Shown: positions 17,566 to 27,206 of the stretch, piece after piece
Layout: every line of letters starts with the position of its first letter
Position numbering within the stretch: position 1 is the stretch's first letter
Made by a program: the position numbers and the translations under genes
Assembly (NCBI RefSeq): GCF_003337375.1
Contig: NZ_QPJD01000001.1
Coordinates: 449,248 to 513,247, forward strand
Direction of reading: 5' to 3'
Length of the DNA: 64,000 nt
Source of the DNA: Paenibacillus prosopidis
GTDB taxonomy: Bacteria; Bacillota; Bacilli; Paenibacillales; Paenibacillaceae
The notes under the pieces: generated by a model
What the model saw: only the letters and a program-made list of their open reading frames with translations
The model's database searches: none
Told to the model about the DNA's origin: nothing

Positions 17566-18021
17566 TTGAGTAATAAAATTAAACGTTTACAATCCGAAAT
17601 TTCGAGTATTCGGAATAAGAGATATAAATTACTATTTCTAATTTCAGAAGAATCAAATCAGTCAAGTATAATAAATGATCTGAAGAGAGATGGTATGTCG
17701 ATTATTAATATTAACCTATATTTATCAGATCGATTAAGATTAATCTCTTCAGACAAACGTCCGTATGAGGTGGTAAAATGGCTAAGGAAGGCAATCAACG
17801 ATCAAAAAAATGACGTTGTCTTTCTACACAATATTGAGTATTTATTTGATCCTGAGCTAAAACAAAATCCAGTTAAGTTACTGGAAGCACTGAGTGGGAA
17901 TACTGTATTAATGGTCTTATGGCCAGGTAAAGAGGAGCATGGAGTGCTTAATTATGCAACTCCTGAACACCCCGAATATTATCGAAATGATGAATATAGT
18001 AATTGTATATTTACCTATTAA
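17566..18021 (+). CDS. brxF: BREX type 3 protein BrxF
   Basis: 151 residues from a TTG at 17566, which follows AAGGTGGG at good spacing; the frame upstream has a weaker ATG at 17497. It reads like BrxF, the small P-loop-related protein found at the head of BREX type 3 loci: a degenerate N-terminal strand-loop (KLLFLISEES), a Walker-B-like strand DVVFLHNIEYLFDPELKQNP, and VLMVLWPG. The classical Lys of a Walker A is not visible, so nucleotide binding is doubtful. It starts a six-gene run with gaps of 7-20 bases. Its function in BREX is not established. Confidence 0.8.
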   Translation: MSNKIKRLQSEISSIRNKRYKLLFLISEESNQSSIINDLKRDGMSIININLYLSDRLRLISSDKRPYEVVKWLRKAINDQKNDVVFLHNIEYLFDPELKQNPVKLLEALSGNTVLMVLWPGKEEHGVLNYATPEHPEYYRNDEYSNCIFTY

Positions 18022-18039
18022 ACATGGAGGGATCTACAA

Positions 18040-21000
18040 ATGAAATATAAAGATTTAATTCAATTTGAACCAATTAAGTCTGTCGTCGTATTGAAGGACA
18101 CAGCTGAAGATCAATTAGCCCAGAAGCTTGTCGATACATATGTCATTTCTGACCGGATGGCAGAAGTTATTGATGAGGTGATCATCGAACAACTTCAATT
18201 TCAAAGACCAATTGATCACAAAGGGATCATGGTTGTTGGTAACTACGGTACCGGTAAATCCCACTTAATGAGCGTAATTGCTGCTATTGCTGAATTCGAT
18301 GGAACATCTAATTTTATACACAATGAATATATTGCTGAAAAGGCAGCTAGAGAAATTGAAGGAAAATTTAAGGTGTTACGTGTGGAGTTCGATGGGATTC
18401 AGGTTCCGCTCAGCGAAGTTTTGTATCAAGAGATGACGAATTATCTTCAAGAACTCGGCGTTGACTATATAATGCCCAATATTTCCACATTAATCAGCAA
18501 TAAAGACGAAATGAAACGAATGATGGCTGCCTTCCACGAGGTATATCCAGATCATGGCTTCTTACTTGTTATTGATGAGCTTCTTGATTATTTACGTACC
18601 CGTAAAGAGCAAGAATTAATTCTTGATTTGGGTTTTCTTCGTGCGATGGGGGAAATATGCCAAACTACACGTTTCCGTTTTATGACGGGAGTACAGGAAA
18701 TGCTATTCGATAATCCGAAATTCCAATTTGTCGCGGCGGAACTTCGTCGAGTCAAGGAACGAACTGTGCAGGCAATCATAGTTCGTGAGGACATTGAGTT
18801 TGTTGTATCCCAGAGGTTGTTACGGAAAGATGATCGTCAAAAAGCACTTATACGTGAACATTTGCTGAAATTCGCCCCTTTATTCGATAAACTTGGAGAA
18901 CAAATAGAGAAATATGCTGCATTATTTCCCATTCATCCTGCTTATCTGTCGGCCTTCGAAAATGTCCGAGTTGTTGAGAAGCGTGTGGCTTTAACAACAA
19001 TCAGTGAAGAAATAGAGAAGTTACTTGATACTGATGTTCCAGATAATAGTCCTGGAGTCGTTTCTTTCGATAACTATTGGCTCTATATCCAGGGAGATCG
19101 CACTTTACGTACTGATAGAGATGTGCGAGAAGTGTTGGAAAAGTCAGATGTACTCATGGATCGTGTTGAAAATTCTTTCCCTAAAGCGAAGGCTTCGTAT
19201 AAGCCGATGGCTAAGCGTATAGTACGTGCTCTCTCCGTGTTTAGGTTAACTACAGATGATATCAAAGTGAAAATTGGGGTCACATCTTCTGAGCTAAGGG
19301 ATCAGCTGTTCTTATACATTGATTTCCCAGACCTGGATTCTGATTTCTTGAATGCTACCATAGATACTGTCTTGAACGAAATTATGAAATCGGTAAGCTA
19401 TCAATTTATTTCGTTTAATCGAGATAATGGACAATATTATCTTGATCTTGAAAAAGTCACAGATGTGGATTCATTAATAGAAGAAAAGGCAGAAATGTTA
19501 GTAGGCAATCAATTAGACCGTTATTATTTTGAATTGCTCGAAAAGCTCACGGATGATGGTTCACTTAGTTATGTGTCCGGCTTTAGAATTTGGCAACACG
19601 AACTAAGCTGGCATGCCAGAAGGGTTACGAGACCAGGGTATTTGTTCTTCGGGGCACCGAATGAGCGATCTACCGCCCAACCGGAACGAGATTTCTACAT
19701 TTATATGTTGCAACCGTATGATCTGCCTAAATTTAAGGATGAAGCAAAACCAGATGAAGTATTCTTTAAGTTGGACACAAAAGATGAGGTATTCCATAAA
19801 TCGCTGCGACTATACGCAGGTGCTAGAGAGATGTCCGTAACAGCTTCAAGTGCTACTAAAAAATTGTATGATGATAAAGCAACTGAATTTTTACGGATGT
19901 TAATGAAATGGCTTGTTGAGAATATGCCATCCGCGTATAAGATGACTTATAAAGGTGTTACAAAGAAATTGGCCGATTGGAGTCTATCTGCTCCTGCAAT
20001 GGCGACGGTGCGTGAGATTATCGACGCCGCAGCAGATGATTGTTTAACCACTTGGTTTGAGGAAAAATATGTGGACTATCCAACGTTTAGTCTGGTGAGC
20101 GTTAGCATAGCACGAGAGGCAATGTTAAAAACTTATATTCCAGAGACCTTAACTCAAATCTCTAATCCAAAAACCAAAACAGCAAGAACCATATTAGATG
20201 GCCTTCTATTATTAGATGGTGAAAAAGTAAGTGGCTACAAATCGGGATATGCAAAATGGGTATTGGAATTGTTGAATAACAAAGGTAATGGACAGGTGCT
20301 AAATGCTTCTGAGTTGTTTGAAGTTCTTCAATCCCAGGGAGATTGGGAAGTCAAGAAAACAAAAGAATTTCAATTAGAACCTGAACTCTTTAGTGTAATA
20401 TTAGCTGCGCTTGTTCACACTGGCGATATTGTTATAACGATCAATGGTGAAACTTATGACTCCATGAAATTTAATCAATTGATTGGACTGAAAGCGGAAG
20501 GTATTGCAGAGTTTAGTCACATTAAGAAGCCAAGTGATCTACCTTTGGCTGAATTAAGAGCGTTGTTTGATCTATTTCACATCACTCATGGTTTGCTCCG
20601 ACTTGATTCTCAAACTAATGGTGTTCAAACACTTCAGACAAAAGTACAAGATCTGCTAACGCAAGTCGTTAAGCTTCAACATGAACTCAAGGATAAAATT
20701 CCGACATGGGAATTGCCCTTATTATCGGATGAGGATTTGAATGAGTATCAAGGCAAACTTCAAAATCTCAATCAATTCTTACAAGGTCTTCAAGTGTTTG
20801 ATACACCCGCTAAATTAAAAAACTTTAAAAAAGGTATCGAGGAAATTCAGAGCCAGCAAGAATTTATTACAGTAGTTAATCAACTTATTCAATGGCGTGA
20901 GCGTGCTTCTCAGATCACGAAAAAAGCCAATTATATTGTAAGTGCAAGGAATCATGTTCCGATTACAGATGATTGGTATGCAAGAGTGGAGGGGATGCTC

Positions 21001-21726
21001 GAGGATCTATATCTTGCCTTGAAGGCTGATAGAGACTGTACTGCTGAGCTTAAGGTTATTGATCAACTGAAGGAGCAGTATATCACCACCTACTATGCTC
21101 AGCACTCCCACTCGCGTTTAGGTGCAACGGAGGAAAACAAGCTTAATCAACTTAAACGTGATGGACGAATTGATGCATTACAGAGAATATCGTCTATTCC
21201 CATTCTACCAGTACAACAATTGCAAACATGGAAGGCTAAGTCAGATGACTTAAAAATATGCTGGAAATTACAAAAGAGCGAGTTGGAGCATTCTTCAGTT
21301 TGTCCACATTGTAAATACCGTCCGAAAGATGAGAAATATGCACAACAGGTAACCCTAAGACAACTTGAGAACGAGCTTGAAGAGTTACTTGAATCTTGGA
21401 CAAATACATTGTTGACCAATCTGAATGATAGAGAATTGAAAGAAAATATTCAACTGCTTAATGAAGAGCAAAAACAAATGATTAATCAATTCATGGAAAC
21501 TAAATCATTTGGAATTCCTGTCGATGTGCGCTTAGTACAGACGATTAAAGAAGTTCTGGAAGGAATCCAGAAAATTGAATTGCCACTATCCCGTTTATTA
21601 GAGATGGCAGGGGACGGGAACCCATTAACAATTGAAGAACTTCGTCTTCGATTTGAGCGGTTGGTTAAGGAACAGATAGGTTCCGAATCATCCAGTCGAT
21701 TACGCATTATGTTAAAAAAGGAGTAA
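18040..21726 (+). CDS. brxC: BREX ATPase BrxC (PglY-like)
   Basis: 1228 residues, the normal size for this family. ATG follows TGGAGGG. It has Walker A GNYGTGKS (67-74), Walker B LVIDELLDYL (Asp179-Glu180), and a long C-terminal region with coiled-coil stretches and a Cys pair CPHCKYRPKD (Cys1088, Cys1091). BrxC is an essential AAA-type ATPase of BREX systems, required with the methyltransferase for host methylation and phage exclusion. It sits between brxF and pglXI as in type 3 loci. Confidence 0.9.
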   Translation: MKYKDLIQFEPIKSVVVLKDTAEDQLAQKLVDTYVISDRMAEVIDEVIIEQLQFQRPIDHKGIMVVGNYGTGKSHLMSVIAAIAEFDGTSNFIHNEYIAEKAAREIEGKFKVLRVEFDGIQVPLSEVLYQEMTNYLQELGVDYIMPNISTLISNKDEMKRMMAAFHEVYPDHGFLLVIDELLDYLRTRKEQELILDLGFLRAMGEICQTTRFRFMTGVQEMLFDNPKFQFVAAELRRVKERTVQAIIVREDIEFVVSQRLLRKDDRQKALIREHLLKFAPLFDKLGEQIEKYAALFPIHPAYLSAFENVRVVEKRVALTTISEEIEKLLDTDVPDNSPGVVSFDNYWLYIQGDRTLRTDRDVREVLEKSDVLMDRVENSFPKAKASYKPMAKRIVRALSVFRLTTDDIKVKIGVTSSELRDQLFLYIDFPDLDSDFLNATIDTVLNEIMKSVSYQFISFNRDNGQYYLDLEKVTDVDSLIEEKAEMLVGNQLDRYYFELLEKLTDDGSLSYVSGFRIWQHELSWHARRVTRPGYLFFGAPNERSTAQPERDFYIYMLQPYDLPKFKDEAKPDEVFFKLDTKDEVFHKSLRLYAGAREMSVTASSATKKLYDDKATEFLRMLMKWLVENMPSAYKMTYKGVTKKLADWSLSAPAMATVREIIDAAADDCLTTWFEEKYVDYPTFSLVSVSIAREAMLKTYIPETLTQISNPKTKTARTILDGLLLLDGEKVSGYKSGYAKWVLELLNNKGNGQVLNASELFEVLQSQGDWEVKKTKEFQLEPELFSVILAALVHTGDIVITINGETYDSMKFNQLIGLKAEGIAEFSHIKKPSDLPLAELRALFDLFHITHGLLRLDSQTNGVQTLQTKVQDLLTQVVKLQHELKDKIPTWELPLLSDEDLNEYQGKLQNLNQFLQGLQVFDTPAKLKNFKKGIEEIQSQQEFITVVNQLIQWRERASQITKKANYIVSARNHVPITDDWYARVEGMLEDLYLALKADRDCTAELKVIDQLKEQYITTYYAQHSHSRLGATEENKLNQLKRDGRIDALQRISSIPILPVQQLQTWKAKSDDLKICWKLQKSELEHSSVCPHCKYRPKDEKYAQQVTLRQLENELEELLESWTNTLLTNLNDRELKENIQLLNEEQKQMINQFMETKSFGIPVDVRLVQTIKEVLEGIQKIELPLSRLLEMAGDGNPLTIEELRLRFERLVKEQIGSESSSRLRIMLKKE

Positions 21727-21733
21727 TACAAAT

Positions 21734-24556
21734 ATGAGTGATAAAGTTCAGCAAGGGACTCTTTTTGAGATGAAAAATGACAGCCAAACAGGTCCTGTGA
21801 CTTGTTTGGGTATGACATTTGAGAATGATGAGTCACGTCGCGCTTATTTTACAGAGGAGTTACGTAAAAAATTGCCGGAACTAAAAAATATAGATGGGTT
21901 TCCCATTGGTGAAGATAGGTCAATATTAGCACTTTCTGATCCACCATATTACACTGCATGCCCAAATCCTTGGATTCTGGACATCATTAATGATTGGGTA
22001 ACTCAAAAACCACCTAAACCAGAAGGATACCATTATCACCGTGAACCTTTTGCTGCTGATGTAAGTGAGGGTAAGAATGATCCAATTTACAATGCACATA
22101 GTTACCACACTAAGGTGCCACATAAGGCTATCATGCGCTATATTCTTCATTATACCGATCCGGGTGATATTGTTTATGATGGGTTTTGTGGCACTGGAAT
22201 GACAGGTGTGGCAGCACAATTGTGTGGTGACCGCAATGTGGTTATGGGGTTAGGGTATCAAGTAAAACCAGACGGTACAATTTTGAAAGAAGAGACAAAT
22301 GAAGAAGGGAAAACTGTTTGGTTACCTTTCTCAAAATTGGGTGAACGCCGAGCTGTATTAAACGACCTATCTCCCGCGGCAACTTTTATTGCAAACAATT
22401 ACAATACACCAATTAATAAGGAATTGTTTGAGCAAGAAACAAAGCGAATTTTATTTGAAGTTGAGAAAGAGTGTAGTTGGATGTACGAGACAAGGCATTC
22501 AGATGGGCATTTAGGAGTAATTAATTATACAGTCTGGTCTGATGTCTTTGTTTGTCCTGAGTGTACCCACGAAGTGATTTTTTGGGATGTAGCGGTTGAT
22601 AAAGAGGTTGGTTCAGTCAGAGATAAGTTTCCTTGTCCTAACTGCGATGTAATATTAACCAAGCGGGGAATGGAGCGCGCTTGGGTATCGAAGTATGATA
22701 TTGTACTAAAAGATACTGTACGCCAGGCGAAACAAGTACCTGTACTTATCAATTATACAATAAACAGGAAACGAGTTGAGAAGGCACCTGATGCTTCTGA
22801 TTTAGAATTAATTGAGAGGATTGAAAAGATCACTATTCCGTATTGGATCCCAAACGACCGTCTAATATTTGGACAAGAAACTCGAAGAAATGATCCTATA
22901 GGCATTACTCATGTTCATCAATTCTATTCAATCCGAAACTTATATACTTTTAGCGTATTTTATGCGAAGAGCCCGGCGTGGCTTAAGTGGATTTTAACTG
23001 GATCAATTCAAAGAGGGTCAAAACAGCATCAAATAGCAATTACGCGTATTGGTGGAAGTAAAGAAAAAGAAGGCGGTGCTACTGCTGGACATAGGAGGGG
23101 GACGCTTTATATCCCATCCAATCAAATTGAAATGAATGCCTTTAATTTGATGTCTGATCGCTCTAAGTCAATTAAGAAAGCACTTTTTTCGACTGTAAAT
23201 AAGAATATCTTAATTTCAACCTCTTCAAGTACTATTTATAATGAAAATATGTCAGAAGTATATGATTATTTGTTTTTTGATCCGCCTTTTGGATCAAATA
23301 TCGCATATTCTGAGCTGAATTCAATACAAGAAAGTTGGTTAGGGGTTACAACTAACCAAAAGAATGAAGCAATTGAAGATAAATCTCAGAAAAAATCACT
23401 TCAGGACTACCATGCCCTGATGAGAGAATGTTTTATGTCAGCTAATTCAATGCTTAAACCAGGCAGATGGATGACTGTGGAGTTTTCGAATACAAGTGCA
23501 GCAGTTTGGAATGTGATACAGTCGGCATTACAAGAGGCAGGATTTATAGTAGCTAATGTTTCAGCACTTGATAAAAAGCGAGGTGGTCTAAATGCGATCA
23601 TTGGGACAACTGCTGTTAAACAGGACTTAGCAATTTCCGCATACAAACCAAACGGCGGATTTGAGGAACGATTTTCAAAAGAGGCAGAAACCCATGAAGG
23701 TGTCTGGGATTTTGTTCGTACTCACCTAAAATATCTTCCAATAATAAAGCTCGAAACTGGAACTGCAAAATTTCTAACCATTATTGAACGAGATCCCCGT
23801 ATTTTATATGACCAAGTAGTGGCCTATTATGTACGTAAAGGGTATCCAGTACCGATTTCTAGCCAGGAGTTTCAAGCTGGATTAAGTCAACGCTTTCCCG
23901 TTCGCGATGGTATGTACTTTTTACCAGAGCAGGTTGTAGAATATGACCGGAAGAAAATGGTCTCTGGCGAGTTAGTACTTTCTTCTCTATTTGTTTGTGA
24001 TGAGAACTCTGCTATACAATGGTTACGGCAACAGCTATTGAAGAAGCCTCAAACCCGTCAAGATTTACATCTTGAATATATGAGAGAAATTCAGCATATA
24101 TCCAAGCATGAACTTCTTCCTGAGTTGGATGTATTATTAGAGCAGAACTTTTTACAATATGAAGTTAATAGTCCTGTTCCAAGCCAAATTCACACATACT
24201 TAAGTTCCGATTTTAAAGATCTACGTAAGCTTACTAAGGATGACTTCACATTAAAGATAAAAGCTAAAGACCGATGGTATGTTCCAGATCCAAACAAGCA
24301 GGCAGATTTGGAAAAATTACGCGAAAAATCGTTATTACGTGAATTTGAAGCATATCGTGATGGAATGGTTAGTAACCGTAAAAAACTCAAGCAATTTCGT
24401 ACTGAAGCTATTCGAGCTGGATTCAAAAAAGCATGGAGCGAAAAAGATTATCAAACGATCGTTACCATAGGTGAACGTCTTCCCGAAAACGTACTACAAG
24501 AAGATGATAAATTGCTAATGTACTACGATAACGCGCAGATCAGACTCGGTTTGTAG
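21734..24556 (+). CDS. pglXI: BREX type 3 adenine-specific DNA methyltransferase PglXI
   Basis: 940 residues, starting 7 bases after brxC. AdoMet-binding motif I is YDGFCGTGMTG (Asp149). Two catalytic-type motifs occur: DPPYY (Asp69) near the N-terminus and FDPPFGSN (Asp516), the latter followed by IAYSELN. Between them is a four-Cys zinc-binding segment (CPECTHE at 274-277 and CPNCD about 25 residues later). BREX methyltransferases mark host DNA at a non-palindromic site, which distinguishes self from phage. The C-terminal ~300 residues hold charged helices, perhaps for target recognition. Which DPP motif is catalytic is not certain; position 516 fits better. Confidence 0.88.
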   Translation: MSDKVQQGTLFEMKNDSQTGPVTCLGMTFENDESRRAYFTEELRKKLPELKNIDGFPIGEDRSILALSDPPYYTACPNPWILDIINDWVTQKPPKPEGYHYHREPFAADVSEGKNDPIYNAHSYHTKVPHKAIMRYILHYTDPGDIVYDGFCGTGMTGVAAQLCGDRNVVMGLGYQVKPDGTILKEETNEEGKTVWLPFSKLGERRAVLNDLSPAATFIANNYNTPINKELFEQETKRILFEVEKECSWMYETRHSDGHLGVINYTVWSDVFVCPECTHEVIFWDVAVDKEVGSVRDKFPCPNCDVILTKRGMERAWVSKYDIVLKDTVRQAKQVPVLINYTINRKRVEKAPDASDLELIERIEKITIPYWIPNDRLIFGQETRRNDPIGITHVHQFYSIRNLYTFSVFYAKSPAWLKWILTGSIQRGSKQHQIAITRIGGSKEKEGGATAGHRRGTLYIPSNQIEMNAFNLMSDRSKSIKKALFSTVNKNILISTSSSTIYNENMSEVYDYLFFDPPFGSNIAYSELNSIQESWLGVTTNQKNEAIEDKSQKKSLQDYHALMRECFMSANSMLKPGRWMTVEFSNTSAAVWNVIQSALQEAGFIVANVSALDKKRGGLNAIIGTTAVKQDLAISAYKPNGGFEERFSKEAETHEGVWDFVRTHLKYLPIIKLETGTAKFLTIIERDPRILYDQVVAYYVRKGYPVPISSQEFQAGLSQRFPVRDGMYFLPEQVVEYDRKKMVSGELVLSSLFVCDENSAIQWLRQQLLKKPQTRQDLHLEYMREIQHISKHELLPELDVLLEQNFLQYEVNSPVPSQIHTYLSSDFKDLRKLTKDDFTLKIKAKDRWYVPDPNKQADLEKLREKSLLREFEAYRDGMVSNRKKLKQFRTEAIRAGFKKAWSEKDYQTIVTIGERLPENVLQEDDKLLMYYDNAQIRLGL

Positions 24557-24575
24557 TTAAGGAAGTGAAATACAT

Positions 24576-26474
24576 TTGAGTAAAAATTGGCGTCAAAAGG
24601 TGCTTGAACATTTTCAAGCACCTTTCTACCATATTACGATGGTTAGTGATCCTAACTCTTTATTACAGGATGAGGTTATTGTCAGTGAGTTACATAAATT
24701 AGGGATAGAAATCGTGGAATTTCATGACCGAGCTACCTTTAGGTATTGGTACGAGAGCCAGTATCGACATAAATCATTGAATAAATTTTTATTGATACGA
24801 CCTAAATCAGATTCCATTAATGATATTCCTTACGATGTATGGGTTCAAGGGCATCAAATCTCATTAAGTAAGAGTGAGTTGTTCCCTAATCTATCTGCAT
24901 CAATTGTACGAGAATTGGATTCAAGAACGTTAGATGCATTATCTTTTATTGATGATTTCCCGAGCAATAAATCAGATAGCTGTACTATTGATTTTTTGCT
25001 TAGACGTATTTTTAAATTATCATATGACTCTATTGATACGGCTGCAGAATGTATATTGCTGTGTATTAATCGGCATCTGCTCCATTATTCAATGCCTGAA
25101 GTTATTGAGGAGTACTTAAAGAGTGCATTAATAAATAAAGAGTTCATTAATCCTCAGGTTGCTGTCTCAGAAATATTTTCTTCTTCAGAGACGCTGTTTT
25201 CCTTCCTACAACGGGAGTGGAACTCTTTTTTAGAAGATGGAGCGTCTAAAAATCATGCATTCAGTGATCCAATGCTACAAAATACACTAGCAGGTTTATT
25301 TCGTATTGGGATATTAACACCCTCCATCATAAATAATGAGAATTTGTCCGAATCCTTATACTTTGGTGTAAAACGCGACGAAGTAAACTCTCGAATCTCA
25401 TCAATAATCGAACATATTTCCCAGATAGAAAAATTGTTAGAATTTGAGGTAGATCGCCGCGGCTGGATCGAGCTTATTCAACTGTACAGTTCTGCAAAAT
25501 CAATTACATTTCAGTTAGAGTCTACGGACAACACCACAAAAAAATTAAGAAAACTTGAGCAAGTAATAGAAGAGAGATTTATGGTATGGCTCAATTCTCA
25601 TTATGGTGCCCTAGCTTCTCTGACAGATCTGCATGCGCCGGTTATGCTCCACAAGGTCGCAGAATACGTGCAACTACAAGGATCATCTAAAATAGCTATA
25701 ATAGTGATGGACGGTATGAGCTTTGTGCAGTGGAGTCAAATTCGTACGGATCTACAACATTATTTTAACTTTATAGAAAATGGAACTTTTGCTTGGATTC
25801 CGACGATAACTTCAGTATCTAGACAAGCTATATTTTCGGGCGAAATACCAAGGACCTACTATGCATCGATTCATACAACAGCTAATGAGGAAAAAGAGTG
25901 GAAAACTTGCTGGACTCGGTATGGAGTATCTCCGATACATATCTCGTATGAGAAGTCTCTAGGAAAAGTTGAATATAATCACTCGGAGATAAAAGCTTTA
26001 TCTAAATCAAGTACCAAAGTTGCGGGGCTTGTTGTGGATATAATTGATAAGTTGACGCATAACACTATTCAAGGCCAAATTGGTATGCATAGTCAGATTT
26101 CCATTTGGCTAAGAACGGGTTACTTGCGCTCATTACTTCGTGATTTATTAGATGCTGGATTTGATGTATATATAACATCTGATCATGGGAACAAAGAAAG
26201 CGTTGGAATCGGTGCTATTCGAGAAGGTGTTCTTGCAAATACTAAAGGGGAACGAGTTCGGATATACAATACAGAAGTACTGAGAGATCGAGCTGCTGAA
26301 AAGTATTCATCTCAAAAGTGGAAAAAAAGTGGATTGCCCGATGAATTCCATGTGCTACTGGCGAAATCTGGAGAAGCTTATGTCAAAGAAGGCGAAGTTG
26401 TAGTCAGTCATGGTGGCGCAAGCATTGAAGAAGTAATAGTACCTTTCGTACGAGTGAAGAAAAGAATGGGATGA
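24576..26474 (+). CDS. pglZ: BREX phosphatase-like protein PglZ
   Basis: 632 residues from TTG 24576 after AAGGAAGTG. The alkaline-phosphatase-superfamily core is clear: IIVMDGMSFVQW (metal-binding Asp379), PTITSVSRQAIFSGEIPR, ITSDHGN (Asp536, His537) and VVSHGGASIEEVIVPF (His612). PglZ is the signature protein of BREX and Pgl systems. The biochemical substrate is unknown in most types. The gene follows pglXI by 19 bases and precedes brxA by 11. Confidence 0.92.
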   Translation: MSKNWRQKVLEHFQAPFYHITMVSDPNSLLQDEVIVSELHKLGIEIVEFHDRATFRYWYESQYRHKSLNKFLLIRPKSDSINDIPYDVWVQGHQISLSKSELFPNLSASIVRELDSRTLDALSFIDDFPSNKSDSCTIDFLLRRIFKLSYDSIDTAAECILLCINRHLLHYSMPEVIEEYLKSALINKEFINPQVAVSEIFSSSETLFSFLQREWNSFLEDGASKNHAFSDPMLQNTLAGLFRIGILTPSIINNENLSESLYFGVKRDEVNSRISSIIEHISQIEKLLEFEVDRRGWIELIQLYSSAKSITFQLESTDNTTKKLRKLEQVIEERFMVWLNSHYGALASLTDLHAPVMLHKVAEYVQLQGSSKIAIIVMDGMSFVQWSQIRTDLQHYFNFIENGTFAWIPTITSVSRQAIFSGEIPRTYYASIHTTANEEKEWKTCWTRYGVSPIHISYEKSLGKVEYNHSEIKALSKSSTKVAGLVVDIIDKLTHNTIQGQIGMHSQISIWLRTGYLRSLLRDLLDAGFDVYITSDHGNKESVGIGAIREGVLANTKGERVRIYNTEVLRDRAAEKYSSQKWKKSGLPDEFHVLLAKSGEAYVKEGEVVVSHGGASIEEVIVPFVRVKKRMG

Positions 26475-26485
26475 AGGTGTAGGAT

Positions 26486-27193
26486 ATGAAGAAAGCAGTT
26501 GGGTTTGATCAAAAGTTACAACTACATCAACTGGATTTTATTGCTCGAGAATTAACAAGGACGGATAGCAGACAACAAATGTATGATTTAGTCGATCAGT
26601 ATTTGATGTCAGACATAGCAGGCTCAAAGGCAAGGGTAAATGCACGAACAATCTTGTTTAAAATCTGGGTTTTGGTTGGTGAAGAAAACGAGGAATTAAG
26701 AGATCGTGCCATTCAAATGTTCGGAAATGCATCTAAAGATGAAAGGCTGCTCCTTCACTGGGGGTTAATGATACTTGCATACCCATTTTTGAAAGATATG
26801 GCTGAGCAAATCGGACGATTAATTCAACTCCACGGTGAATTTTCAAGCTTGCAGCTGGGAAGAAAGATATTCTCCTTATATGGTGAACGTAGAAGAGTAA
26901 GTGTTTCTATAACAGCAGTATTAGGAACATTTAAATCATTAGAAGTTATTACTGAGCAGAAAAGAATATATCAGAGTGCTGATAAAAAACAAATCCAAAA
27001 GTCGGATTTAAAACTGTGGATGACAGAGGTGCTTCTGAAAGCCACTGAAAGATCAGCGATAGAATTAAAACAAATCGCAAATGAACCTTGCATATTTCCA
27101 TTTGCATTAGACGTGACGGAAAGTGAAATGAGACAAAGTCATTTACAAGTTACACGCCAAGGAATTGACATGGCTATGGTTGGACTGAAATGA
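26486..27193 (+). CDS. brxA: BREX protein BrxA (DUF1819-like)
   Basis: 235 residues, all-alpha in appearance, with the ARTILFKIWVLVG helix, GERRRVSVSITAVLGTFKSL and a C-terminal LQVTRQGIDMAMV. Position between pglZ and the helicase, and the helix pattern, fit BrxA, a NusB-like fold that may bind nucleic acid. Sequence motifs in this family are weak, so the call rests partly on the neighbourhood. ATG at 26486 follows AAGGTGTAGG. Confidence 0.75.
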   Translation: MKKAVGFDQKLQLHQLDFIARELTRTDSRQQMYDLVDQYLMSDIAGSKARVNARTILFKIWVLVGEENEELRDRAIQMFGNASKDERLLLHWGLMILAYPFLKDMAEQIGRLIQLHGEFSSLQLGRKIFSLYGERRRVSVSITAVLGTFKSLEVITEQKRIYQSADKKQIQKSDLKLWMTEVLLKATERSAIELKQIANEPCIFPFALDVTESEMRQSHLQVTRQGIDMAMVGLK

Positions 27194-27206
27194 AGCGGGT
27201 GATACG

